From assembly GCA_002373875.1 (NCBI GenBank), contig DFKQ01000014.1, positions 1 to 16,771 of the forward strand: DNA of 16,771 nucleotides. Direction: 5' to 3'. The position numbers and the translations under genes were made by a program. Below, one piece after another: positions 1 through 5,944 of the stretch. How positions within the stretch are numbered: position 1 is the stretch's first letter; each line of letters begins with the position of its first letter. Source of the stretch: Lachnospiraceae bacterium UBA3641 (GTDB lineage Bacteria > Bacillota > Clostridia > Lachnospirales > Lachnospiraceae). The notes beneath the pieces were generated by a model, which ran no database searches, had not been told where the DNA came from, and was given only the letters and a program-made list of their open reading frames with translations.

Positions 1-611
1 CGGTTGTGTGCATGCAGGGACGTGTCCACTATTATGAGGGATATCCCATTTCCGATGTTGTTCTTCCGACAAGACTGATGCATATGATGGGTGCAGAGAT
101 CCTTTTTCTCACTAATGCATCGGGAGGTATCAACTTAAGCTTCGGGGCAGGTGACTTTATGATGATAACCGATCATATTTCAGTCTTTGCTCCCAACCCT
201 TTGATAGGAAGTAATATAGAAGAGCTGGGGACCAGATTCCCTGACATGAGCAACGTATATGATAAGGAACTGTGTGATATAATAAGGTCTACGGCCTGGG
301 ATCTGGATATCAACATCAAGGAGGGCGTTTATGCCCAGCTTACGGGCCCGTCATTCGAAACGCCTGCCGAGATCAGAATGCTTAAGAACATGGGCGTTGA
401 TGCGGTCGGTATGAGTACCGTAGTGGAAGCGATCGCAGCCAACCATTGCGGTATGAGGATATGCGGTATCTCATGCGTATGCAATCTGGCTGCCGGGCTT
501 TCCGAGAATCCTCTATCACATGAGGAGGTTCAGGCGGCTGCTGCCTGTGCGGCCCCCAAATTTAAAAAGCTTGTTACTGAATCCATACTTCGCTTCGCGG
601 AGGTAATATAA
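1..611 (+). CDS. Purine nucleoside phosphorylase, 5'-truncated by window edge
   Basis: This is the C-terminal 202 residues of a trimeric-type (PNP-I/MTAP family) purine nucleoside phosphorylase, a cytosolic enzyme that splits purine (deoxy)nucleosides with phosphate into free base and (deoxy)ribose-1-phosphate. The open frame runs in from base 3 without a start, so the gene begins upstream; family members are about 270 residues, so roughly 70 are missing. Visible family motifs are QGRVHYYEGYP near the left edge, TNASGGIN, the purine-binding loop TGPSFETPAE with its conserved Glu, and DAVGMSTVVEA. An Asn in SCVCNLAAG sits where the base-binding Asn of the family lies. Stop TAA is at 609-611; the BMP lipoprotein starts 25 bases later, which fits one nucleoside-salvage operon. 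Family call is firm. I do not give a symbol because punA and deoD naming varies and the N-terminus is unseen. Confidence 0.95.
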   Translation, partial: VVCMQGRVHYYEGYPISDVVLPTRLMHMMGAEILFLTNASGGINLSFGAGDFMMITDHISVFAPNPLIGSNIEELGTRFPDMSNVYDKELCDIIRSTAWDLDINIKEGVYAQLTGPSFETPAEIRMLKNMGVDAVGMSTVVEAIAANHCGMRICGISCVCNLAAGLSENPLSHEEVQAAAACAAPKFKKLVTESILRFAEVI

Positions 612-636
612 GTTCGGTATTTTGGAGTGATGCACG

Positions 637-1710
637 ATGAAGATAAAATTATTAAATGTCATAAGCCTGGTACTTATGACATTTACTTTGGCAGGCTGCG
701 GCAAGGGAATTGACATAGCCTTTATAACTGATATGGGAACCGTCTATGACGGGTCATTTAATCAGGGAACATATGAGGGCGTGGTTAAGTTCGCCGAGGA
801 GTCGGGGAAGACCTGTAAGGTATATGAGCCCGACGGAGTGACCGGTGAAGAATACCTTAAGAATATCAAGCAGGCCGTTAAGGACGGGGCTGAGGTTGTT
901 GTGTGCCCCGGCTATCTGTTTGAAGAGACTATATACAAGGCTCAGAAGAAGTACCCTAAGGTTGAGTTCATCCTTGTGGACGGCCAGCCGCACAATGCCG
1001 ACGGGAGCGACTATACGGTCGAAGCCAACACCATGCCCATAGTCTTTTCCGAGGAGCAGGCTGGCTTTCTCGCAGGCTATGCAGCGGTAAGGGACGGAAA
1101 CAGGGAGCTTGGCTTCATGGGGGGTAACGCCCAGGATTCGGTAATAAGGTTTGGCTATGGTTTCGTTCAGGGAGCCGATTATGCAGCCATAGAGATGGGA
1201 GTCAATGTAAGCATCAGGTATTGCTACGCCAATACCTTCCTTGAGAGTGATGATGTGAAGAACATGACATCAGCCTGGTACAAGGGCGGTACGCAGGTGA
1301 TCTTTGCCTGCGGGGGAGCCATGGGTAAGTCGGTATTTGCTGCGGCAGAGGAAAACGGCGGTAAGGTAATAGGCGTTGATATCGACCAGAGTCCGGTATC
1401 CGAGACAATAATAACATCGGCCAAGAAGGAGCTTGGCAATGCAGTATATCAGGGTCTTGTGAATTATTACGACGGTACCTTTACGGGAGGGACTCTGTAC
1501 GAGATGGACGCTGCCAATGCAGGTGTGGGACTGGAGATGGACAACGCAAGGTTTTCAACCTTTACCCGTGAAGAGTATGATAATGTATATGCCCGGCTTG
1601 TCAGCGGCGGTATAGTACCATACAGGGCGACGGATTACGGGAACACATCGGATCTTGAGCTGGTGAGCACGGAAGTATATTATATGGAGCTTAAGAAAAA
1701 TGAAGAATGA
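637..1710 (+). CDS. BMP-family nucleoside-binding lipoprotein (ABC importer substrate-binding protein)
   Basis: This 357-residue protein is an extracellular lipid-anchored binding protein of the basic membrane protein (BMP/PnrA) family, whose characterised members bind purine and other nucleosides for ABC import. It has a short signal peptide with lipobox LAGC, so Cys21 would be the lipidated residue. The mature start carries the family hallmark ITDMGTVYDGSFNQGTYEGV (residues about 30-49), and GGNAQDSVIRFGYGFVQG and FACGGAMGKSVF follow as in periplasmic-binding-protein folds. A GGAG site at 624-627 is 9 bases before ATG 637. Its neighbours (PNP before, cytidine deaminase and an adenosine-type deaminase after) support nucleosides as ligand. 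Permease and ATPase genes are not in the window and are probably upstream. A perfect hairpin sits inside codons 6-17 (listed separately). The 3' end overlaps the next gene by 11 bases. Confidence 0.92.
   Translation: MKIKLLNVISLVLMTFTLAGCGKGIDIAFITDMGTVYDGSFNQGTYEGVVKFAEESGKTCKVYEPDGVTGEEYLKNIKQAVKDGAEVVVCPGYLFEETIYKAQKKYPKVEFILVDGQPHNADGSDYTVEANTMPIVFSEEQAGFLAGYAAVRDGNRELGFMGGNAQDSVIRFGYGFVQGADYAAIEMGVNVSIRYCYANTFLESDDVKNMTSAWYKGGTQVIFACGGAMGKSVFAAAEENGGKVIGVDIDQSPVSETIITSAKKELGNAVYQGLVNYYDGTFTGGTLYEMDAANAGVGLEMDNARFSTFTREEYDNVYARLVSGGIVPYRATDYGNTSDLELVSTEVYYMELKKNEE
653..685 (+). promoter_or_regulatory. Perfect 13-bp inverted repeat inside the signal-peptide codons of the BMP lipoprotein
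   Basis: TAAATGTCATAAG (653-665), a 7-base loop CCTGGTA, then CTTATGACATTTA (673-685) form an uninterrupted 13-bp stem. It begins 13 bases after the last base of the start codon and encodes LNVISLVLMTFT of the signal peptide. It could act as an mRNA hairpin affecting translation or decay, or as a dyad bound by a regulator. The structure is seen directly; the role is inference. It is A/T-rich but has no T-run after it, so a terminator is unlikely. Confidence 0.6.
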
Positions 1711-2113
1711 AGAACTTATAAGAGAAGCCATTGAGGCAAGGCATGCCTCATATGCCCCCTACTCGGGTTTTAAGGTGGGGGCAGCGCTCTTAAATAAGGA
1801 TGGCCGTGTGATAAGGGGCTGCAACGTGGAGAATGCATCCTACGGTCTTAGCAACTGTGCCGAAAGAACAGCGGTATTTAAGGCGGTATCCGAAGGACTT
1901 CGGGATTTTGTGGCAATAGCCATTGTCGGCGGCAGGGAAGAAGGAGATCAGACATCCGAATATGCCTATCCCTGCGGTGCCTGCAGACAGGTTCTTCGTG
2001 AGTTCACCATACCTGAAGCGTTCAGGGTGATCATAGCCAGATCAGTAACGGATTATGAGGAATACACGCTGGAGGAATTGCTGCCTCATTCCTTCGGACC
2101 GAAGAATTTATAA
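1700..2113 (+). CDS. cdd: Cytidine deaminase
   Basis: This 137-residue protein is a homotetrameric-type, zinc-dependent cytidine/deoxycytidine deaminase converting (deoxy)cytidine to (deoxy)uridine in pyrimidine salvage. Zinc ligands are Cys53 (NCAE), Cys92 and Cys95 (PCGACRQ), and Glu55 is the proton-shuttling catalytic residue. The substrate loop YAPYSGFKVGAA (residues 18-29) and GCNVENASYG (40-49) are canonical. Length is typical for the small class. ATG 1700 lies within the end of the lipoprotein gene (11-base overlap, different frame), with GGAG at 1686-1689, which indicates translational coupling. Nothing is missing from the active site. Confidence 0.97.
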   Translation: MKNEELIREAIEARHASYAPYSGFKVGAALLNKDGRVIRGCNVENASYGLSNCAERTAVFKAVSEGLRDFVAIAIVGGREEGDQTSEYAYPCGACRQVLREFTIPEAFRVIIARSVTDYEEYTLEELLPHSFGPKNL

Positions 2114-2144
2114 GGTTCCTTTACTGTGCCGGGATGAATTGATG

Positions 2145-2172
2145 TGTCATTCTGAGCGAAGCGAAGAAGCTT
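2145..2172 (+). repeat. Interspersed repeat half-element, copy 1 (upstream of amidohydrolase)
   Basis: The stretch begins TGTCATTCTGAGCGAAGC and ends GAAGAAGCTT. It matches, with few changes, the right arm at 5904-5930 and, on the other strand, the sequence at 15751-15786. It lies in the only sizeable gap of the salvage genes and ends 20 bases before the amidohydrolase start. I recall near-identical intergenic repeats (TGTCATTCTGAGCGAAGC...) in many genomes but cannot check this here. Confidence 0.65.
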
Positions 2173-2182
2173 ACAAAAAGAA

Positions 2183-2188
2183 AGGGAG
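2183..2188 (+). promoter_or_regulatory. Ribosome binding site that fixes the amidohydrolase start
   Basis: AGGGAG lies 4 bases before ATG 2193. The in-frame open reading extends 46 codons further upstream, but that part runs through cytidine deaminase codons and the repeat and has no such site. Confidence 0.7.
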
Positions 2189-2192
2189 AAAA

Positions 2193-3479
2193 ATGAACAT
2201 CAGATTTAAAAATGCAAGGATCCTTACCATGAAGGAGGGAGAGGAATTATTCGAAGGAGAGCTGTGGGTTGAGGGAAGTAAGATAACCTACGTGGGAGAT
2301 GCCATGTCACAGGAAGAGGCCGATAAGTCGGGTGTGAGTTTCGACCGGATCATAGACTGTGAGAAAAATCTTCTGATGCCTGGATTTAAGAACGCACATA
2401 CCCATTCGGGAATGACTCTTATGAGGTCTTACGCGGATGACCTGCCCCTGCAGGAATGGCTGGAGACCAAGATATTCCCCTTAGAGGCCAAGATGAATAA
2501 TGAGGACTGTGCCCTGCTTACCAAGCTGGCAATTCTTGAATATCTAACATCGGGTATTACTGCAATAATGGATATGTATCTGGCACCGGAAGCTATAGCA
2601 AAGGCCTGTGAAGAGACGGGAATGAGGGTTGTACAGGTTTCCGGGATCAATAAGTTCGGCCCTTCGCTTGAAGTTTTCGAAGACAGGTTCTTAAAGCTTA
2701 ATGACAGGCATCCATTAAGTTCATACAAGATGGGCTTCCATGCGGAGTACACCTGTGACAAGGACCTGCTTATGAAGCTCTCTGACCTTGCTCATAAATA
2801 TAAGCAGCCCATGTATACCCACAATTCCGAGACCGTCCGTGAGGTGGAGGGCTGTAAGGAAAGGTATGGCATGACTCCCACTGTATTTCTGGATTCACTG
2901 GGCCTGTTTGATTTCGGAGGTGGCGGGTATCATTGCTGCCACATGTCCGATGAGGATATAGAGGTGTTTAAGAAGAGGGGCCTGTCAGCTGTGACAAATC
3001 CCGGTTCCAACACCAAGCTTGCAAGCGGTGTGGCACCGGTCAAGCGTTTCCTTGATGAAGGCATCAGTGTGGCAATAGGAACGGACGGACCATCTTCGAA
3101 CAACTGTCTTGATATGTTCAGGGAAATGTTTCTGGTAACGGGTCTTGCCAAGCTGCGTGAGAAGGATGCATCCGTTGTGAGCGGGATAGAGGTTCTTAAG
3201 ATGGCAACCGTGAATGGCGCCAAGGCAATGGATCTTCCTGATTGTGATGTGCTTGCGAAGGGTAAGGAAGCCGATATCATAATGATCGATCTAAACCAGC
3301 CCAACATGCAGCCCATAAACGATATAGCAAACAATATCGTATACAGCGGAAGTAAATCAAACGTTAAGATGACCATGATCCATGGTGTGATCCGTTATGA
3401 AGACGGTAAGTATAATATAGGAATGACACCCGGCGAGATATACAGTGCGGCTTCGGCAATTCAGAAGAGGTTATTCTGA
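2193..3479 (+). CDS. Amidohydrolase of the MTA/SAH deaminase (MtaD) family
   Basis: This 428-residue cytosolic metal-dependent hydrolase belongs to the adenosine-like deaminase branch of the amidohydrolase superfamily; characterised relatives deaminate S-adenosylhomocysteine, 5'-methylthioadenosine or adenosine to the inosyl forms. The metal site shows HTH at 69-71 (NAHTHSGM), His183 (GFHAEYTC), His210 and Glu213 (YTHNSETVRE), and Asp298 (GTDGPSSNN). HSGMTLMRSYADDLPLQEWL is typical of the MtaD group. The start is ATG 2193 because MNIRFKNARILTM is the usual N-terminal beta strand and a ribosome site precedes it. The gene ends in TGATG, sharing one base with the start of the MutS-like gene. With PNP and Cdd beside it, a salvage role is likely; exact substrate is open (guanine or other deaminases are less likely). 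Confidence 0.9.
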   Translation: MNIRFKNARILTMKEGEELFEGELWVEGSKITYVGDAMSQEEADKSGVSFDRIIDCEKNLLMPGFKNAHTHSGMTLMRSYADDLPLQEWLETKIFPLEAKMNNEDCALLTKLAILEYLTSGITAIMDMYLAPEAIAKACEETGMRVVQVSGINKFGPSLEVFEDRFLKLNDRHPLSSYKMGFHAEYTCDKDLLMKLSDLAHKYKQPMYTHNSETVREVEGCKERYGMTPTVFLDSLGLFDFGGGGYHCCHMSDEDIEVFKKRGLSAVTNPGSNTKLASGVAPVKRFLDEGISVAIGTDGPSSNNCLDMFREMFLVTGLAKLREKDASVVSGIEVLKMATVNGAKAMDLPDCDVLAKGKEADIIMIDLNQPNMQPINDIANNIVYSGSKSNVKMTMIHGVIRYEDGKYNIGMTPGEIYSAASAIQKRLF

Positions 3480-5170
3480 TGGGATACGCTACGTTTATCA
3501 TTGTCTGTGTCCTTATCGTGGCAGTCATTTTTATTGAGGGTGCCGTAAGGGACAAGAGAGGAAGACTTGCCTACAGGCAGCAGCTTAAGGACACCTTTGG
3601 CAAGGAGAAGACGGATGAGCTGAGCCGGGATGCCATAGATAAGATAAGCCTGTACCATAAGTCGGTGAAGAGTGAAGCAACCGGTAGGTTCTGTATAGAT
3701 GATATAACCTGGAATGATCTGTCAATGGATGAGGTCTTTTCCAAGATGGATACCTGTTTAAGTGTCATGGGCGAGGAACAGCTCTATCACCGCCTTCATT
3801 GTCCGACCCTTACGGAATCGGATGATGATCATAAGCACTTTGTTGATATGAGGAAGTATTATGAGACACATGAGGATGAGCGGACGGCCATTCAGGAGAT
3901 AATGCATGATATAGGCATAAACCGTAAGACCTCAATAACCACCGTTTTTAACTATGTGAGTTCACTTGAGCCGGAGTCAAACACAGGACATTACATGACG
4001 GTAGCACTCATGATCCTTGCGATCCTGATGGTGTTCGCCCTTCCTGCTGCCGGAGTGCTCCTTCTTCTTGGCGTAATGATCTACGCCATAGCTTCGTATC
4101 TTAAGAAAAAGAAGGAGATAGATCCGGTAATAGTCACCTTTAACTATACTGCCAGAATGTTAAGGGCAATTGAAAAATTGAACAGGCTTGAAAGCTCCTT
4201 CCTTAGGGAGGATATGGCAAGGCTTAATGAGTTAAGGGCTCCGCTTAAGGGCATACTGGCCAAGTCGGTATGGCTTACCTCCGGTAGTGCTTCCATGGAT
4301 AATCCGGCCATGCTGCTTGAAGAGTATATCAAGATGTTCTTCCATATAGACCTTATCATTATAAACAGGCTGATTAGGCTGTTAAAGTCCGAAAAGGCAG
4401 GCATTGATGAAATACGGTCCATATTGGGCAATATAGATGCGTCCATAGCGGCAGGTTCATACAGGCTAAGCCTTGCAGGCTCCTGTGAACCGGAATTTAC
4501 GGATTCGTGCAAGGCGGGAATAAGCATTGAAGGATGTATACATCCTCTGGTAGCCGAACCGGTTCCGAACAGCATTGATGCGCAGGGCCCCATACTTCTC
4601 ACCGGTTCCAATGCCTCAGGTAAGTCTACCTTCTTAAAGGCGGTTGCGATATCGGCCCTTTTGGCTCAGACTGTTGGATATGTACCAGCATCTTCGTATA
4701 AAGGGAACAGGTTTAAGATATTCACATCTATGGCATTGAATGATTCTATACTGAACGGTGAGAGCTACTTTATAGTTGAGATCAAGTCTCTTAAGAGAAT
4801 ACTGGATGCCTGCGATGAGGGTACTCCGATACTATGCTGTATTGATGAGGTGCTGCGCGGAACGAATACGGTTGAGCGTATAGCGGCTTCGACGCAAATA
4901 CTTAAGAGCCTGGCGACGGATATATGTATTCCGTTTGCGGCTACGCATGATATAGAGCTTACTCATATTCTTGAAGGTATTTATTCCAATTATCATTTTG
5001 CGGAAGAGGTGACGGCCGATGACGTTAAGTTCAGTTACCGGCTTAATAAGGGAAGGGCTCAGTCAAGAAACGCGATCCGTCTCCTTCAGGTGATGGACTA
5101 TGACCAAAGGATCATAGATGTGGCCGATGCAATGGTTGAAGCCTTCACCGAAAAGGGTACATGGGTATGA
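3479..5170 (+). CDS. Membrane-anchored MutS-like ATPase
   Basis: This 563-residue protein has a MutS-type ABC ATPase domain at its C-terminus but no mismatch-recognition domain. An N-terminal membrane helix (about 4-20) and a helical hairpin (about 173-207) mark it as a membrane protein. The middle (215-330) resembles MutS core/lever helices. Motifs in order: Walker A GSNASGKST (376-384), NGESYF signature-like loop (426-431), Walker B ILCCIDE (451-457) followed by LRGTNTVER, and the His switch ATHD (488-491). All catalytic positions are intact, so it should hydrolyse ATP. Membrane MutS relatives occur in Firmicutes and Bacteroidetes, and their role is not established; canonical mismatch repair is unlikely given the missing domain I. 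Start overlaps the amidohydrolase stop (TGATG), and its own stop overlaps the RNase H start (ATGA), indicating tight coupling. Confidence 0.88.
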   Translation: MGYATFIIVCVLIVAVIFIEGAVRDKRGRLAYRQQLKDTFGKEKTDELSRDAIDKISLYHKSVKSEATGRFCIDDITWNDLSMDEVFSKMDTCLSVMGEEQLYHRLHCPTLTESDDDHKHFVDMRKYYETHEDERTAIQEIMHDIGINRKTSITTVFNYVSSLEPESNTGHYMTVALMILAILMVFALPAAGVLLLLGVMIYAIASYLKKKKEIDPVIVTFNYTARMLRAIEKLNRLESSFLREDMARLNELRAPLKGILAKSVWLTSGSASMDNPAMLLEEYIKMFFHIDLIIINRLIRLLKSEKAGIDEIRSILGNIDASIAAGSYRLSLAGSCEPEFTDSCKAGISIEGCIHPLVAEPVPNSIDAQGPILLTGSNASGKSTFLKAVAISALLAQTVGYVPASSYKGNRFKIFTSMALNDSILNGESYFIVEIKSLKRILDACDEGTPILCCIDEVLRGTNTVERIAASTQILKSLATDICIPFAATHDIELTHILEGIYSNYHFAEEVTADDVKFSYRLNKGRAQSRNAIRLLQVMDYDQRIIDVADAMVEAFTEKGTWV

Positions 5171-5667
5171 TGAAGGTAAAGATATACAGTGACGGTTCGG
5201 CAAGGAGTAATCCTGAGGGGCCGGGGGGCTTCGGAACTGTCATTCATTATGTTGATCCCAAGGGACAGCTTCATGTAAGGGAATTCTCGGCAGGCTACAA
5301 AAAGACCACAAATAACCGCATGGAGCTTATGGGAGTGATAACGGGCCTTGAAGCTCTGACCAGGTCATGCGAGGTTGAGGTTATTTCCGATTCCAAATAT
5401 GTGACCAATGCCTTTAATGAGGGCTGGGTTGATAACTGGATAGTGAACAACTGGAGAAATTCCCAGAAGAAGGCAGTCCTTAACAAGGATCTGTGGCTCC
5501 GTCTTCTTAAGGCAATGGAGCCCCATAAGGTGACCTTCACATGGGTCAAGGGCCATGCGGGACATCCTGAGAATGAAAGATGTGACAAACTGGCCACGAG
5601 TGCCGCGGACGGAGCGGACCTGCTTGATGATGTGGTTGACGAAACAGCAGGCATGATGCTATATTAA
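5167..5667 (+). CDS. rnhA: Ribonuclease HI
   Basis: This protein (166 residues from ATG 5167) is a bacterial RNase HI that cuts the RNA strand of RNA-DNA hybrids. The carboxylate set is complete: Asp9 (YSDGSARSNP), Glu53 (NNRMEL), Asp75 (ISDSKYV) and Asp140 (ENERCDKLA), with the mobile catalytic His130 (VKGHAGHPEN). The basic/Trp handle GWVDNWIVNNWRNSQKKAVLN fits the E. coli-type enzyme. Length is near the usual 155, with a short acidic tail (GADLLDDVVDE). Possible starts are 5161, 5167 and 5170; I choose 5167 because AAGGG at 5153-5157 is 9 bases away and the ATGA overlap with the preceding stop is a usual coupling arrangement. Confidence 0.96.
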   Translation: MMKVKIYSDGSARSNPEGPGGFGTVIHYVDPKGQLHVREFSAGYKKTTNNRMELMGVITGLEALTRSCEVEVISDSKYVTNAFNEGWVDNWIVNNWRNSQKKAVLNKDLWLRLLKAMEPHKVTFTWVKGHAGHPENERCDKLATSAADGADLLDDVVDETAGMMLY

Positions 5668-5703
5668 ATTTTGTGTTAAGCATGGGAAAGGACAGGTACT
5701 GGT

Positions 5704-5859
5704 ATGGTAGCGTTTTTTAATGAATTCATCTCATATCTTTTGCTGGTCATAATAATGGTCGCAGTCGGTATTTGCGGCGGCTTTGTGGGCAAGAAGCTTC
5801 GTGACAGGAAGAAGGCCGGGGAAGCGGCTGAAGGCATTGCCAAGTCTGAGGGTGAGTAG
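5704..5859 (+). CDS. 51-residue single-pass membrane protein, function unknown
   Basis: ATG 5704 to TAG 5857 encodes 51 residues. The layout is a short outer or N-terminal piece (MVAFFNEFIS), one hydrophobic helix (about residues 11-28, with LLLVIIMVAVGICGGF), a basic stop-transfer segment GKKLRDRKKAG and a small polar tail. AGG at 5694-5696 and GGAAAGGA at 5685-5692 are candidate ribosome sites. It lies 36 bases after rnhA in the same direction and its stop abuts the repeat element upstream of thrC. I recall similar tiny proteins in Lachnospiraceae genomes, often with unhelpful names, but no function is known to me. Codon use and the clean helix/basic pattern argue that it is real. Confidence 0.68.
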   Translation: MVAFFNEFISYLLLVIIMVAVGICGGFVGKKLRDRKKAGEAAEGIAKSEGE

Positions 5860-5930
5860 AAGCTTCTTCATTACACTCAGAACGACAGAAGAGGACTGCC
5901 GGAAGACATTCTGAACGCAGCGAAGAATCT
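5860..5930 (+). repeat. Interspersed repeat, copy 2: two arms forming an imperfect palindrome upstream of thrC
   Basis: The left arm (about 5860-5888, containing AAGCTTCTTC and CTCAGAACGACAG) is the reverse complement of the repeat consensus. The right arm (5904-5930, GACATTCTGA...GAAGAATCTT) is in direct orientation. Aligning the left arm's reverse complement with the right arm gives 18 matches in 25 positions. The spacer is about 15 bases. The element fills the whole space between the small membrane protein and thrC. Its two-arm shape suggests a small palindromic mobile or REP-like unit of which copies 1 and 3 are partial forms. Confidence 0.65.
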
Positions 5931-5934
5931 TTAT

Positions 5935-5938
5935 GGAG
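5935..5938 (+). promoter_or_regulatory. Ribosome binding site that fixes the thrC start
   Basis: GGAG is 6 bases before ATG 5945. The alternative in-frame ATG 5933 overlaps this site and has only the repeat arm upstream of it, with no Shine-Dalgarno match. Confidence 0.7.
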
Positions 5939-5944
5939 AAAATT

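Noticed and set aside
2055..2192. Extended start of the amidohydrolase at 2055
   Set aside because: The extra residues come from cytidine deaminase codons in another frame and the intergenic repeat; ATG 2193 has a ribosome site and the family N-terminus.
2930..3376. 148-residue open frame on the minus strand inside the amidohydrolase
   Set aside because: It lies fully antisense to a gene with intact metal-binding motifs and resembles no family; it is a shadow of codon bias.
4144..4611. 155-residue minus-strand frame inside the MutS-like gene
   Set aside because: It is antisense to the lever region and Walker A; composition is what reverse reading of this codon usage yields.
3479..5667. Defence island (MutS-like ATPase plus RNase H)
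   Set aside because: No effector, toxin, nuclease-sensor pairing or other defence family is present; RNase HI is an ordinary housekeeping form and the neighbours are metabolic.
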